Positions 9,007-16,902 of a stretch of DNA of 64,000 nt are shown here, one piece after another. Positions within the stretch are counted from its first letter, which is position 1; every line of letters begins with the position of its first letter. The notes beneath the pieces were generated by a model, which saw only the letters and a list, made by a program, of their open reading frames with translations, ran no database searches and had not been told where the DNA came from. This stretch comes from JBOCEF01 sp047610385. Lineage in GTDB: Bacteria; Pseudomonadota; Alphaproteobacteria; Rhodobacterales; Rhodobacteraceae. The stretch spans positions 5,268 through 69,267 of the forward strand of contig JBLGAC010000018.1 in NCBI GenBank assembly GCA_047610385.1, given 5' to 3'. Both the position numbers and the translations under genes were made by a program.

Positions 9007-10362
9007 ATGACCCCAACCGACGCATCGCGCCCGGCGCCGCAAAAAAGCGCCCGCGCCCGCTGGGGCTGGATGCTGTTTGATTGGGCCAGCCAGCCCTATC
9101 ACACGCTGATCATCACCTTTGTGTTCGCACCCTATTTCGTGGCCTCGGTCGCCGCCAATCCGGTGCTGGGGCAGCAGATGTGGGGCTGGGCCGCTGCTGC
9201 AGCCGGGCTGGTGGTGGCGCTGTCGGCGCCGGTGCTGGGGTCGTTTGCCGACGCGACGGGGCCAAGAAAGCCGTGGGTGGCGCTGTTCTCGGTGTTCTAC
9301 GTTGTCGGCGCGGCGATGCTGTGGTTCGCCACCCCGGACGATCCGTCGCCGGTCACGGTGCTGATCTGGTTCGCCATCGGGCTGGTCGGGGTCGAATTTG
9401 CCACCGTGTTCACCAACGCGATGATGCCTGACCTTACATCGCGGGAAAACATTGGTCGTCTCTCCGGCTCTGGCTGGGCGCTGGGCTATGTCGGGGGGGT
9501 GGTGTCGCTGGCGCTGATGCTGCTGCTGTTGGCCGAGAACGCTGAGACCGGCCTGACAATGTTGGGCACTGCGCCGATCTTTGGGCTGGATGCGGCGATG
9601 CGCGAAGGCACCCGCGCGGTCGGGCCGCTGACGGCGGTGTGGTATCTGGTCTTCATCCTGCCCTTGTTCCTGTGGACCCCGGACGCGCCGCAGCGCGGGC
9701 GCATGGCCGGGGCGATGGGGCGCGGTCTGCGCGCGCTACGGGCCAGCATCCGCGACCTGAAGAACCGGCCGGGGCTGAGCTGGTTTCTCGCGGCCTCAAT
9801 GATCTATCGCGATGCGCTGGGGGGGTTTTACGTCTTTGGCGGGATCTATGCCGCCGGGGTGCTGGGATGGTCGATCACGCAGATCGGCGTGTTCGGGATC
9901 CTCGCCGCCGCGCTGGGGGCGCTGGGCGCATGGCTTGGCGGGCGCGCGGACGCCGCGTTTGGGCCGCGGATCGTGGTGCAGATCTGCGTGGTGGCGCTGG
10001 GGGTTGCGTCGCTGCTGGGGGTGTCAGTCAGCCCCGGCCGCATTCTGTTCGTGGTGGATGTGGGGCAGGGATCGCCCCTGCCGGACATCATTTTCTATGT
10101 GGTCGGCGGGCTGATCGGCGCCTTTGGCGGCGCGCTTCAGGCCGCGTCGCGCACCCTGCTGACACGGTTTGCGGACGCTGAACGGATGACCGCGGCCTTT
10201 GGGCTTTACGCGCTTGCGGGCAAGGCGACGGCGTTTCTGGCGCCTGCGATGATCGCCACCGTGACGGGCCTGAGCGGCGATCAGCAGATCGGCATCGTGC
10301 CGGTGGTCGGGCTGTTCGCGCTGGGATTTGTGCTGCTGATCCCGGCGCGAGAAGACCGTTGA
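9007..10362 (+). CDS. MFS permease of the UMF1 / Atg22-like family
   Basis: This 451-residue integral membrane protein has about 12 hydrophobic segments. The start at ATG 9007 has a GAGGAG site and is preferred over longer in-frame forms. The N-terminal signature WGWMLFDWASQPYHTLIITF, together with the ADATGPRKPW loop, is typical of UMF1-type MFS proteins, whose yeast relative Atg22 exports vacuolar amino acids. The substrate in bacteria is mostly unknown. The stop codon overlaps the ATG of mepA by one base (TGATG), so the two are translationally coupled. That suggests export or uptake of cell-wall turnover products, an inference from context only. Confidence 0.85.
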   Translation: MTPTDASRPAPQKSARARWGWMLFDWASQPYHTLIITFVFAPYFVASVAANPVLGQQMWGWAAAAAGLVVALSAPVLGSFADATGPRKPWVALFSVFYVVGAAMLWFATPDDPSPVTVLIWFAIGLVGVEFATVFTNAMMPDLTSRENIGRLSGSGWALGYVGGVVSLALMLLLLAENAETGLTMLGTAPIFGLDAAMREGTRAVGPLTAVWYLVFILPLFLWTPDAPQRGRMAGAMGRGLRALRASIRDLKNRPGLSWFLAASMIYRDALGGFYVFGGIYAAGVLGWSITQIGVFGILAAALGALGAWLGGRADAAFGPRIVVQICVVALGVASLLGVSVSPGRILFVVDVGQGSPLPDIIFYVVGGLIGAFGGALQAASRTLLTRFADAERMTAAFGLYALAGKATAFLAPAMIATVTGLSGDQQIGIVPVVGLFALGFVLLIPAREDR

Positions 10363-11234
10363 TGCGCCGCGCCGCCCTTATCTGCCTGCTGGTGCTGGCT
10401 GGTTCTGGGGCCAGTTTTTGGGCCAATTCTGGGGCCATGGCCGCGCCGCTCGCCAAATCGCTGTTCGGTGCCCAGGGCGCGCCCAGCGCCCAGCCCCCGG
10501 CATCCTATGGCGATTATGCCAAGGGCTGCCTTGCCGGTGGGGCGCAGATCGCCGCCGACGGGCCGGGCTGGCAGGCCATGCGCCCGTCGCGCAACCGCGC
10601 ATGGGGGCGCCCTGAGGCGGGGGCCTTTATTGCGCGGCTGGGGGCTGCGGCGCAGGCGGCAGGCTGGCCGGGGCTGCTGATCGGCGATGTCAGCCAGCCG
10701 CGCGGTGGGCCGATGCGATCGGGGCACCGCTCCCACCAGATCGGGCTGGACATCGACATCTGGCTGACGCCTGCGCCGCCCGCGCCGCTCAGCCTCGACG
10801 CGCGCGAAACCATGGGCGCGGCCAGCATGGTGGCCACGGACCGCAGGCATGTGACCCCGGTCTGGACCCCGGCCCATGCCGATGTCCTGCGCGCCGCCGC
10901 CGAAGATCCCGCGGTCGCGCGCATTTTCATCAACGCCGCCATCAAGGCTGAGATCTGCGGCCAAGGCCCCGCCGACTGGATGCGCAAACTGCGCCCGTGG
11001 TGGGGACATGACGCGCATTTCCATGTGCGCCTTGCGTGCTTTGGTGGGGCTGCGTGCGTCGATCAGGCCCCGCCGCCGCCGGGGCCGGGCTGCGACGCAA
11101 GCCTCGCGTGGTGGTTCACCGACGAGGCTTTGCACCCCAAGCCAAAGCCCGGCGCCCCCAAGCGCCACGAACTGACCATGGCCGACCTGCCCGACCAGTG
11201 CCGCGCGGTGCTGGACGGCGCGCCGCAACGCTGA
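10362..11234 (+). CDS. mepA: Penicillin-insensitive murein DD-endopeptidase
   Basis: MepA is a periplasmic zinc LAS-family peptidase that cuts D-Ala-mDAP crosslinks in peptidoglycan. The 290-residue product has a signal peptide (MRRAALICLLVLAG, cut near GAMA). The metal motifs are visible: SHQIGLDIDIW near residues 123-133 and WWGHDAHFHVRLAC near 210-222. Paired cysteines also match the family. The start ATG overlaps the TGA of the upstream permease by one base. The length is close to E. coli MepA (274 residues). Confidence 0.92.
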   Translation: MRRAALICLLVLAGSGASFWANSGAMAAPLAKSLFGAQGAPSAQPPASYGDYAKGCLAGGAQIAADGPGWQAMRPSRNRAWGRPEAGAFIARLGAAAQAAGWPGLLIGDVSQPRGGPMRSGHRSHQIGLDIDIWLTPAPPAPLSLDARETMGAASMVATDRRHVTPVWTPAHADVLRAAAEDPAVARIFINAAIKAEICGQGPADWMRKLRPWWGHDAHFHVRLACFGGAACVDQAPPPPGPGCDASLAWWFTDEALHPKPKPGAPKRHELTMADLPDQCRAVLDGAPQR

Positions 11235-11274
11235 CATATCGCCGCTGATCCCCCCCGCTCCGGAGGCCGCCACC

Positions 11275-12336
11275 CTGACCCGATCCGTTTTCCGATCTCG
11301 CCGCCTGCGCCGTTTGGGCTTTGCTGCCGCCGCCGTTCTGGCGCTGGGCGCGGCGCTGGTGGCGTGCGTCAGCAAGCCCGATCCGATCGGGGCGGGCGAT
11401 CCGCGCAAAGCGGCCGCAGCGCTCGGCCTGTCGCTGCGCCCGGTGGTGGCGGCGCTGCAGGGCGCGGATGGCCTGCGCCTGCTGTCGGCCACCGAACTGG
11501 TGTCGGACCAACGCGCTTTTGGCGGATTCTCAGGGTTGGAGCTGTCGGCGGACGGAAGCTCTATGCTGGCGATATCAGATGCGGGGGCGTGGTTCGCGGC
11601 CCGCCTGACCCGCGGTGGCGATCGCCTGACGGGCATCGACGCGCTGGGCTGGGGCCCGCTGCATGACCCGTCGGGCGGCGTCGATTTACGCAGCGAGTTC
11701 CGCGATTCCGAAGGCCTGGCCGCGCTGCCCGATGGCGGCTGGATCATCAGCTTTGAGGGGGAGCATCGCCTTACCCGCTTTGCCTCGCCCAACGCGCCTG
11801 AGGAAACGTTGCGCCGGTTCCGCGAAGAAGACGGCTTTGGCCGCAACAGTGGCCTTGAGGCGCTGGCCCTGCGCCCAGACGCAACCTTGTTGGCGGTGCG
11901 CGAAAACGGCGCGGCCGGTGATCTGGTCCAGCAGGCGCTGATCCTGGCCCCGGACGGCACGACGATCCGGCAGATCGCGCTGCCCGTGCCCGAGGGCCTG
12001 CGCATCGTCGGCGCGGACATCGACGCGGACGGGCGCCTTTGGACCGTGCAGCGCGGCTTCAGCTTGCTGGGCGGGTTTTTCTTCGCGCTCGAAGTCATGG
12101 ACCCGGACGGCGGCGGCTATGGCACCGCTCGGCGTCTCGGCATGGTGCGCGGCGAGGGCGCGGACAATGCCGAGGGTCTCTCAGTCTGGCGCGACGGGCT
12201 GGGGCGGGTGCGGCTGACGGCGATCTCCGACGATAACTTCTTCCCGCTCCAACGCACCATTTTGTATGAGTTTGTGGTGGAGCGCCCGGACATCCTCACG
12301 CGTGTTCCCGCAGACATCCCCGCCCAGGCGCGCTGA
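11275..12336 (+). CDS. Esterase-like phytase-family lipoprotein, probable CTG start
   Basis: The protein resembles 'esterase-like activity of phytase' proteins: a secreted beta-propeller with FSGLELSADGSSMLAISDAG, FRDSEGLAALPDGGW, NSGLEALALRPD and DNAEGLSVW. The frame has no ATG or GTG at its 5' end. TTG 11314 is possible but lacks a ribosome site and would remove the basic n-region. CTG 11275 lies 8 nt after GGAGG and yields LTRSVFRSRRLRRLGF followed by a hydrophobic stretch and a lipobox-like LVAC. From CTG the product is 353 residues. Its TGA directly abuts the stop of the convergent gene. Function is by family resemblance; the substrate is unknown. Confidence 0.75.
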   Translation: MTRSVFRSRRLRRLGFAAAAVLALGAALVACVSKPDPIGAGDPRKAAAALGLSLRPVVAALQGADGLRLLSATELVSDQRAFGGFSGLELSADGSSMLAISDAGAWFAARLTRGGDRLTGIDALGWGPLHDPSGGVDLRSEFRDSEGLAALPDGGWIISFEGEHRLTRFASPNAPEETLRRFREEDGFGRNSGLEALALRPDATLLAVRENGAAGDLVQQALILAPDGTTIRQIALPVPEGLRIVGADIDADGRLWTVQRGFSLLGGFFFALEVMDPDGGGYGTARRLGMVRGEGADNAEGLSVWRDGLGRVRLTAISDDNFFPLQRTILYEFVVERPDILTRVPADIPAQAR

Positions 12337-13041
12337 TCACGCCGCCTTGCGCCGCCCGGCCAGCGCCAGCGCCCCAAAGCCAACCACCAGCAGCGGCAAT
12401 GCTGCGGGCAGCGGCACGGCGCTGAAACTGGCCGAGGTGATTGAGAACCGCGCCGCGTCGCCATTGCTGAACGCCACATAGTTCCAGTCGCCGACGATGG
12501 TGTTCGCCGCCCACAGGGTGTTGAGCGCGGCAAGCCCCACCATCCCGGTCGATGCCAGCAGCCCCGTGGCGTCATCCCCGATCGAGAATTGCAGCAGATC
12601 CGGCGCGACCCCGCCAACCAGCGGGCCGGTCACCCCGATCCCGTCGATCAGCAGCGCGTCGCGCAGGGGCGCCGCCGCGCCGGGCTGGTAATCGTCCAGC
12701 ACCCGGAATTGCCCGCCCAGCGACGAAAACGACAGCGCGCCGATGCTGATGTCAAAGCGGATCAGCGCTGCGTCATAGTCGGCTTGGGTTGCTGTGGTTG
12801 CGGTGGCGGGTGCGGAGGGGTCGAACAGGATGGTTCCTGACACCGCGTCGCCCACCGAAATCTCAGCACCGATTGCAAAGGCACCGGGCGAGCCAAAATT
12901 GGTCAGGTCGTCCACTTGGCCGGAAAAGTCGATGCGGATCGGGCCAGCCTGGGCCGCAATGGGCGGCAGCATGACGGCGCCGATGGCCGTGAATTTAGAG
13001 AACCTGTGAATGGTCCATCCTGGGGGTCGCTTGGGTTTCAA
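12337..13041 (-). CDS. Secreted VPLPA-CTERM (PEP-CTERM class) protein
   Basis: The C-terminus AVPLPAALPLLVVGFGALAL followed by GRRKAA is a VPLPA-CTERM sorting signal: motif, one membrane segment, basic tail. Exosortase-type enzymes process these in bacteria that make exopolysaccharide. The mature part is a beta-rich domain of about 200 residues (GPIRIDFSGQVDDLTNFGSP, later TASFSAVPLPA-like spacing) with no catalytic signature. The start is uncertain. TTG 13041 gives KPKRPPGW before a plausible signal peptide ending PIAAQA, while ATG 12972 leaves too short a signal. No exosortase gene lies in this window. Confidence 0.8.
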   Translation of the reverse strand: MKPKRPPGWTIHRFSKFTAIGAVMLPPIAAQAGPIRIDFSGQVDDLTNFGSPGAFAIGAEISVGDAVSGTILFDPSAPATATTATQADYDAALIRFDISIGALSFSSLGGQFRVLDDYQPGAAAPLRDALLIDGIGVTGPLVGGVAPDLLQFSIGDDATGLLASTGMVGLAALNTLWAANTIVGDWNYVAFSNGDAARFSITSASFSAVPLPAALPLLVVGFGALALAGRRKAA

Positions 13042-13318
13042 AATGGCGTTGGCCGTTTCAGGATGGCAAATGCGGGCCTCAACCCCGTTCAACACAAGGT
13101 GCCATTCGAACCGTGCCGATAATCGCGGTGTCGGCAAATGACATGATCGCCGCACCATGGCGATAGGAAACCCGACCGTGGAATTGGGGCCTGAGCGAGG
13201 CAAGATCCCGGCGCCTCTTCAAATCAGCCTGCGCAGCCGCTATGGCTCCCGCCCATGCCCGCCGCGCCGCGCCGAGCGCGCCGGGCACCTTCCCGTCGCC
13301 GGCGACCGAGGGCCAGCC

Positions 13319-13786
13319 ATGACCGGACCGGACATCTATCAAGGGCTCACCCAGCTTGGTGCCGACGCCAAACAGCCCGCCAGCCCCGACGAGGCGGTGT
13401 TGGAGCGCGTTCCCAACGGCCGCCCGGAGATGGCCTTTTGCGTGCGCTTCACGGCACCGGAATTCACGTCGCTGTGCCCGATGACTGGCCAGCCCGATTT
13501 CGCCCATCTGATGATCGATTACGTCCCCGGTGACTGGTTGGTGGAGAGCAAGTCCCTCAAGCTCTTCCTTGGGTCATTCCGCAATCACGGCGCGTTTCAT
13601 GAGATGTGCACGCTGGAGATCGCCAAACGGTTGGTCGACCTGCTGGCACCCCAATGGCTGCGCATCGGCGGGTATTGGTATCCGCGCGGCGGCATGCCGA
13701 TCGACGTGTTCTATCAAACCGGACCGGCGCCGGACGGCGTGTGGATCCCGGCACAGGACGTCCCCAACTACCGCGGCCGCGGCTGA
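13319..13786 (+). CDS. queF: NADPH-dependent 7-cyano-7-deazaguanine reductase
   Basis: QueF reduces preQ0 to preQ1 in queuosine tRNA biosynthesis, a cytosolic four-electron nitrile reduction. The 155-residue product is the short unimodular type. The nucleophile Cys lies in FTSLCPMTGQPDFAH (residues ~44-58). The NADPH-binding signature ESKSLKLFLGSFRNHGAFHE follows at ~73-92. ATG 13319 gives the normal family length; the open frame further upstream has no coding character. It appears as a stand-alone gene. Confidence 0.95.
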   Translation: MTGPDIYQGLTQLGADAKQPASPDEAVLERVPNGRPEMAFCVRFTAPEFTSLCPMTGQPDFAHLMIDYVPGDWLVESKSLKLFLGSFRNHGAFHEMCTLEIAKRLVDLLAPQWLRIGGYWYPRGGMPIDVFYQTGPAPDGVWIPAQDVPNYRGRG

Positions 13787-13788
13787 GC

Positions 13789-13820
13789 CCTGCCGGACGG
13801 GCGGTCCTGCCGGACGGGCG
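13789..13820. repeat. 15-bp direct repeat after queF
   Basis: CCTGCCGGACGGGCG occurs at 13789-13803 and 13806-13820, two bases apart, immediately after the queF stop codon. Confidence 0.7.
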
Positions 13821-14089
13821 AGGCTGGCGCGCGGGATCAAACGGTGCGCGCGCAACGCCGGCCCCAACACTCCGACCGCGGTTCGGCGCGCGGCGCGCCC
13901 GATGCGCGCCCGGGCGGGGGAGCGGGAGGGCCTGTCCCTCCCCGACCCCGCCCGTGGCCACCGCGGGTTGCGATGGGCGCGCGCCTTATCTTCCGTTCCG
14001 CGGGTGCCGTGCGCTCAGGGCATTGAGCCCTTCGCGTCCGGCCACGGCAGTCGCCGCGCGGTCGCGCCTTTTGGCAGGCGGCGCGCCTT

Positions 14090-14334
14090 TCAGATCCGCG
14101 CGGTGATCGCCGCGGCATCCCATGCCTTTTGGCAGCGCTGCGGCTTTGCTCGCCCGCCATGGGCGTGGCGTTGAACGCCTCAGGCAGGTCGTCTGTGATA
14201 GGGCCGCGCCGCAGCGGGAATGCCAGATGATCTGCCGCCATGCGCGCGTCGTCTTCGGGGGTTGCGCCTTTCAGCATGTCGGCGATGTCCCCTGCCGCGT
14301 GATCTAGCCGGGCATTGCGCCCGCGCGCGGCCAT
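14090..14334 (-). pseudogene. Possible decayed small gene
   Basis: From ATG 14334 the minus frame reads with good codon bias for about 58 residues (DHAAGDIADMLKGATPEDD, then GPITDDLPEAFNATP). Near 14155 protein character is lost in this frame. A protein-like ending, KAWDAAAITARI and a TGA at 14090-14092, appears in another frame. This pattern suggests a frameshifted remnant of a soluble protein of about 80 residues. The family is not recognised and the call is weak. Confidence 0.28.
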
Positions 14335-15518
14335 GATTTGGGCATCGGCTGGGGTGGGTCCTCAGCATAGCCCATGCCGCCAAGGGGGCTGCCCCCCCCC
14401 TTTCAGAAATCATGGCCATGTCTGGAAACCATTTTGGCCATGCCGCGATCAGGCGATCCCGGGCGGCACCGACGCCCGCCGGTTTGGGGCGAACGATCCA
14501 CAAAGCGCAGCTGGGCAGGTTCCCGGCCGGTGGCGCATGAAACGGCACCGTGAAATGTTCGAAGCGATCATGAAAGGCTGTTGGTGGTCTGGGAATGGCA
14601 GGGCTTTGTTGATGACCAAAGGGTCTTTCTTGGCGTCAATGCGGTGGTGTGGCAGGCAGGTTTGCCCGGCGAAAAAGCTATAGCTTAGGCCCCAATCCCT
14701 GCGTGAAACAGCAGCGCTGCGCAGGCGTGCGGGCATGTCGATCAGCGGCGGCGCAATGTGATCGGGCACCATGTTTGCGTGTCTGGCACCGGCGCAATCT
14801 GCCACCCTGAGGGTCGGGATCTGGCAGCTCGACGTGACGGCAGGCAGGGGCGATCTTATGCTGGCACCATCCGCCCAGCGCATCTGGTCCCGCATGGGAT
14901 GAGGGGCCCGATTGCGCCAGCGCCTGGCCCATGCAGCGCCCCCGCCAGATGGCCCCCTTGCTGAGGCAGAGCACCTGTATTCGGGGGCCTGCAAGCCCGT
15001 TCGGTGAAATGCACAGCACCAGAAACGCTTTGGCTTCCATGATTGCGCCCACTTCACATGCCGGGATCATCCCCACATGCGCCATGCCAAAAACAGACCA
15101 GATCAGACCCACCATGATTTTCAGACATGGCCAAAATCACTGCTGGAGAGCGTTTGTTGGTCCAATATGCCACCAAACTCGCGGTGATGCGCGCGGTGGC
15201 GTGAGCGTTTGGCGCAGCGCTGTCGACGCCTCGGCACCAGCAGACCCATGGTCAGCGCCCCGATCCAGCCATGCGAAAGGGTGCGGGGCATGTCTTTGCA
15301 TCAACGGCTGGTCCTGATCACGCGCTTGTGGCGCGCAGGCTGGCCGGGGCGTGATGGTGCCGCGGTCCCTGTGCGGAGGGGGCCAGCGCAGGGCCAGAAA
15401 ACACAACAGGCCCAAGTTTTCGCAGGCCCACGCGTCACAAGGGTGCCTGACACGGGGGCAGAGCAGTGCGATTTATGCCCGGTTGGCGGCACCCTCCTGC
15501 GTCGGCCACGGCGTGGGT

Positions 15519-15579
15519 GGATGTGGTGCGCATGCCCGATCCTCCCTGCTTTTTGGCCATCAGCATGCGCACCACATCC
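15519..15579. repeat. 17-bp perfect inverted repeat, 27-nt loop
   Basis: GGATGTGGTGCGCATGC at 15519-15535 is matched exactly by its reverse complement at 15563-15579. The stem is long for chance and sits in non-coding DNA with no adjacent gene end, so it is not an obvious terminator. Confidence 0.75.
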
Positions 15580-16031
15580 GCTCCGATTTTTTGGGTGCCG
15601 GGCACGGCGCTGGAGTGTGGCGATCTCCCCCCCCCCGGGGTTATTCACTCTGATGTTACCGAGCTTGGTTGAGGCGTCGTCCGCGACGACCAGCGCGCGG
15701 ACATCAAGCGTTAGGCATAGCCGCCGTTGGACGCGTGCGACATGCACGCGCCGATGCCGGGATAGGCCGAGGGGACGTCAAAGTTGTTGGTGTCGAAATT
15801 TGCGGTTCAGATCGCCGATGGCGGTTCATCCTGAGCGTTTGATGCGCGTCCTGCGTGGTTCGGTCATTCGGGCTTTGGCTTAATCTTCAACGAATTGCGC
15901 CCACGCATCGCACCGTTTTTCAAGCCAGCCTCTTTCCACCTTGCAAAATCTAAGCCGCAGCCGCGCCCTTGCACCGCGCGCCCGGGCGGGCATGATCGCG
16001 ACCCCAACCCCCACGGCGAGGAGCCTTTTTC

Positions 16032-16643
16032 ATGATTCTCTATGGTCGCGACCTGTCGCCCTTCACCCGCCGCGTTTCTATCTGGCTGACCCTTCAGGGC
16101 CGCAGCTTTGAACATCGCCCCCTGATGGTGCAGGGCGAGGATTTTGAGACGCTCAAGCAGATCAGCCCCCAGGGGCGGGTGCCGATCTTGCAGCTGGATG
16201 ATGGCACCTCGCTGATCGAAAGCTGGGCGATCTGTGACTGGCTTGAAGACAGCGCCGCACCAGAGGCCCGCCTTTTGCCCGCAACCGGCGCGGCGCGGCG
16301 GGACATGATGCAGGAACTGGCCCATGCGAGCTCCGTGGCCGATAAGGGCGTGGCACTGGTTTATGACAAGAACCGGCGCCCTGAGCATCTGCACTGGTCC
16401 GATTGGCAGGCGCGTCTGGAAGGTCAGATCACCGGCGGGCTGCGCGCGATGGAGGCCCATTGCCCTGCGGACGGCTGGCTGTCGGGTGGCGACGCGCCCA
16501 AGGCCGGGGATATCGGCTTTGTGATCACCCATGACTTTATCGCCGCCAGCAACCCCTATCTGCTGGAGATCGGGCTGCCCAAGCTGGCCGCGCTGGCCGC
16601 GCGGGCGAATGCGCTGCCCGCGTTTGGCAACACCAAACCGTGA
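16032..16643 (+). CDS. Glutathione S-transferase family protein
   Basis: The 203-residue protein begins with a thioredoxin-fold GST domain (MILYGRDLSPFTRRVSIWL). It has Ser9 where GSTs keep their glutathione-activating residue, the cis-Pro region QGRVPILQLDDG and the gamma-glutamyl-contact motif SLIESWAICDWL. An all-helical C-terminal domain follows. A GAGGAG site precedes ATG 16032. It probably conjugates or transfers glutathione in detoxification; the substrate is not inferable. It is transcribed in the same direction as the acyl-CoA synthetase but is separated from it by 260 bp. Confidence 0.88.
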   Translation: MILYGRDLSPFTRRVSIWLTLQGRSFEHRPLMVQGEDFETLKQISPQGRVPILQLDDGTSLIESWAICDWLEDSAAPEARLLPATGAARRDMMQELAHASSVADKGVALVYDKNRRPEHLHWSDWQARLEGQITGGLRAMEAHCPADGWLSGGDAPKAGDIGFVITHDFIAASNPYLLEIGLPKLAALAARANALPAFGNTKP

Positions 16644-16902
16644 GCCATTGAGGGCAGCGCCCTTGGCGGGGTGCGGCCCTCATGGGGATCGCCCCCCTTC
16701 GGCCCGCCGCGCCCCGCCGCGCCCCCCCTCCTCCCCCCCCCGCGCATCGCTCCGCATGACGGGGGTGGGGGGCGCGGCGCATCGGACCGGGTGTCGTGCA
16801 GGGGCCGCGCCCCCCATTCCGGCCGCATCGAGGGCGGTGGACGCGGCGGCCTCTGGCTTGCTATTGTGCGCCGCACAAACAGCGCCGACCGGGAGCCCGT
16901 TG

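Larger units (their letters stand above)
13787..16031. other. 2.2-kb gene-poor tract
   Basis: No open frame here shows convincing codon bias or a known domain over more than about 60 residues. The tract contains a 15-bp direct repeat next to queF, one probable decayed gene (14090-14334), C-runs at about 14391 and 15630, and a 17-bp perfect inverted repeat at 15519-15579. The words CAGACATGGCCAAAAT at 15121 and its near-complement around 14410-14440 hint at duplicated, degraded DNA. It may be the scar of an old mobile element or decayed genes, but no transposase motif is readable. Confidence 0.5.

Noticed and set aside
10281..12098. Minus-strand open frame of 605 codons
   Set aside because: It overlaps mepA and the phytase-like gene, both with clear motifs. 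Its Arg/Ser/Pro-rich translation is typical of antisense in GC-rich DNA.
13157..13318. N-terminal extension of queF
   Set aside because: The added 54 residues are Arg/Pro-rich, lack similarity to QueF and would exceed the family length; ATG 13319 fits.
14449..15115. Two overlapping minus-strand open frames in the gene-poor tract
   Set aside because: They are rich in Cys, Arg and His, lack codon bias, ribosome sites and recognisable motifs. I could not support either as a gene or as a transposase remnant.
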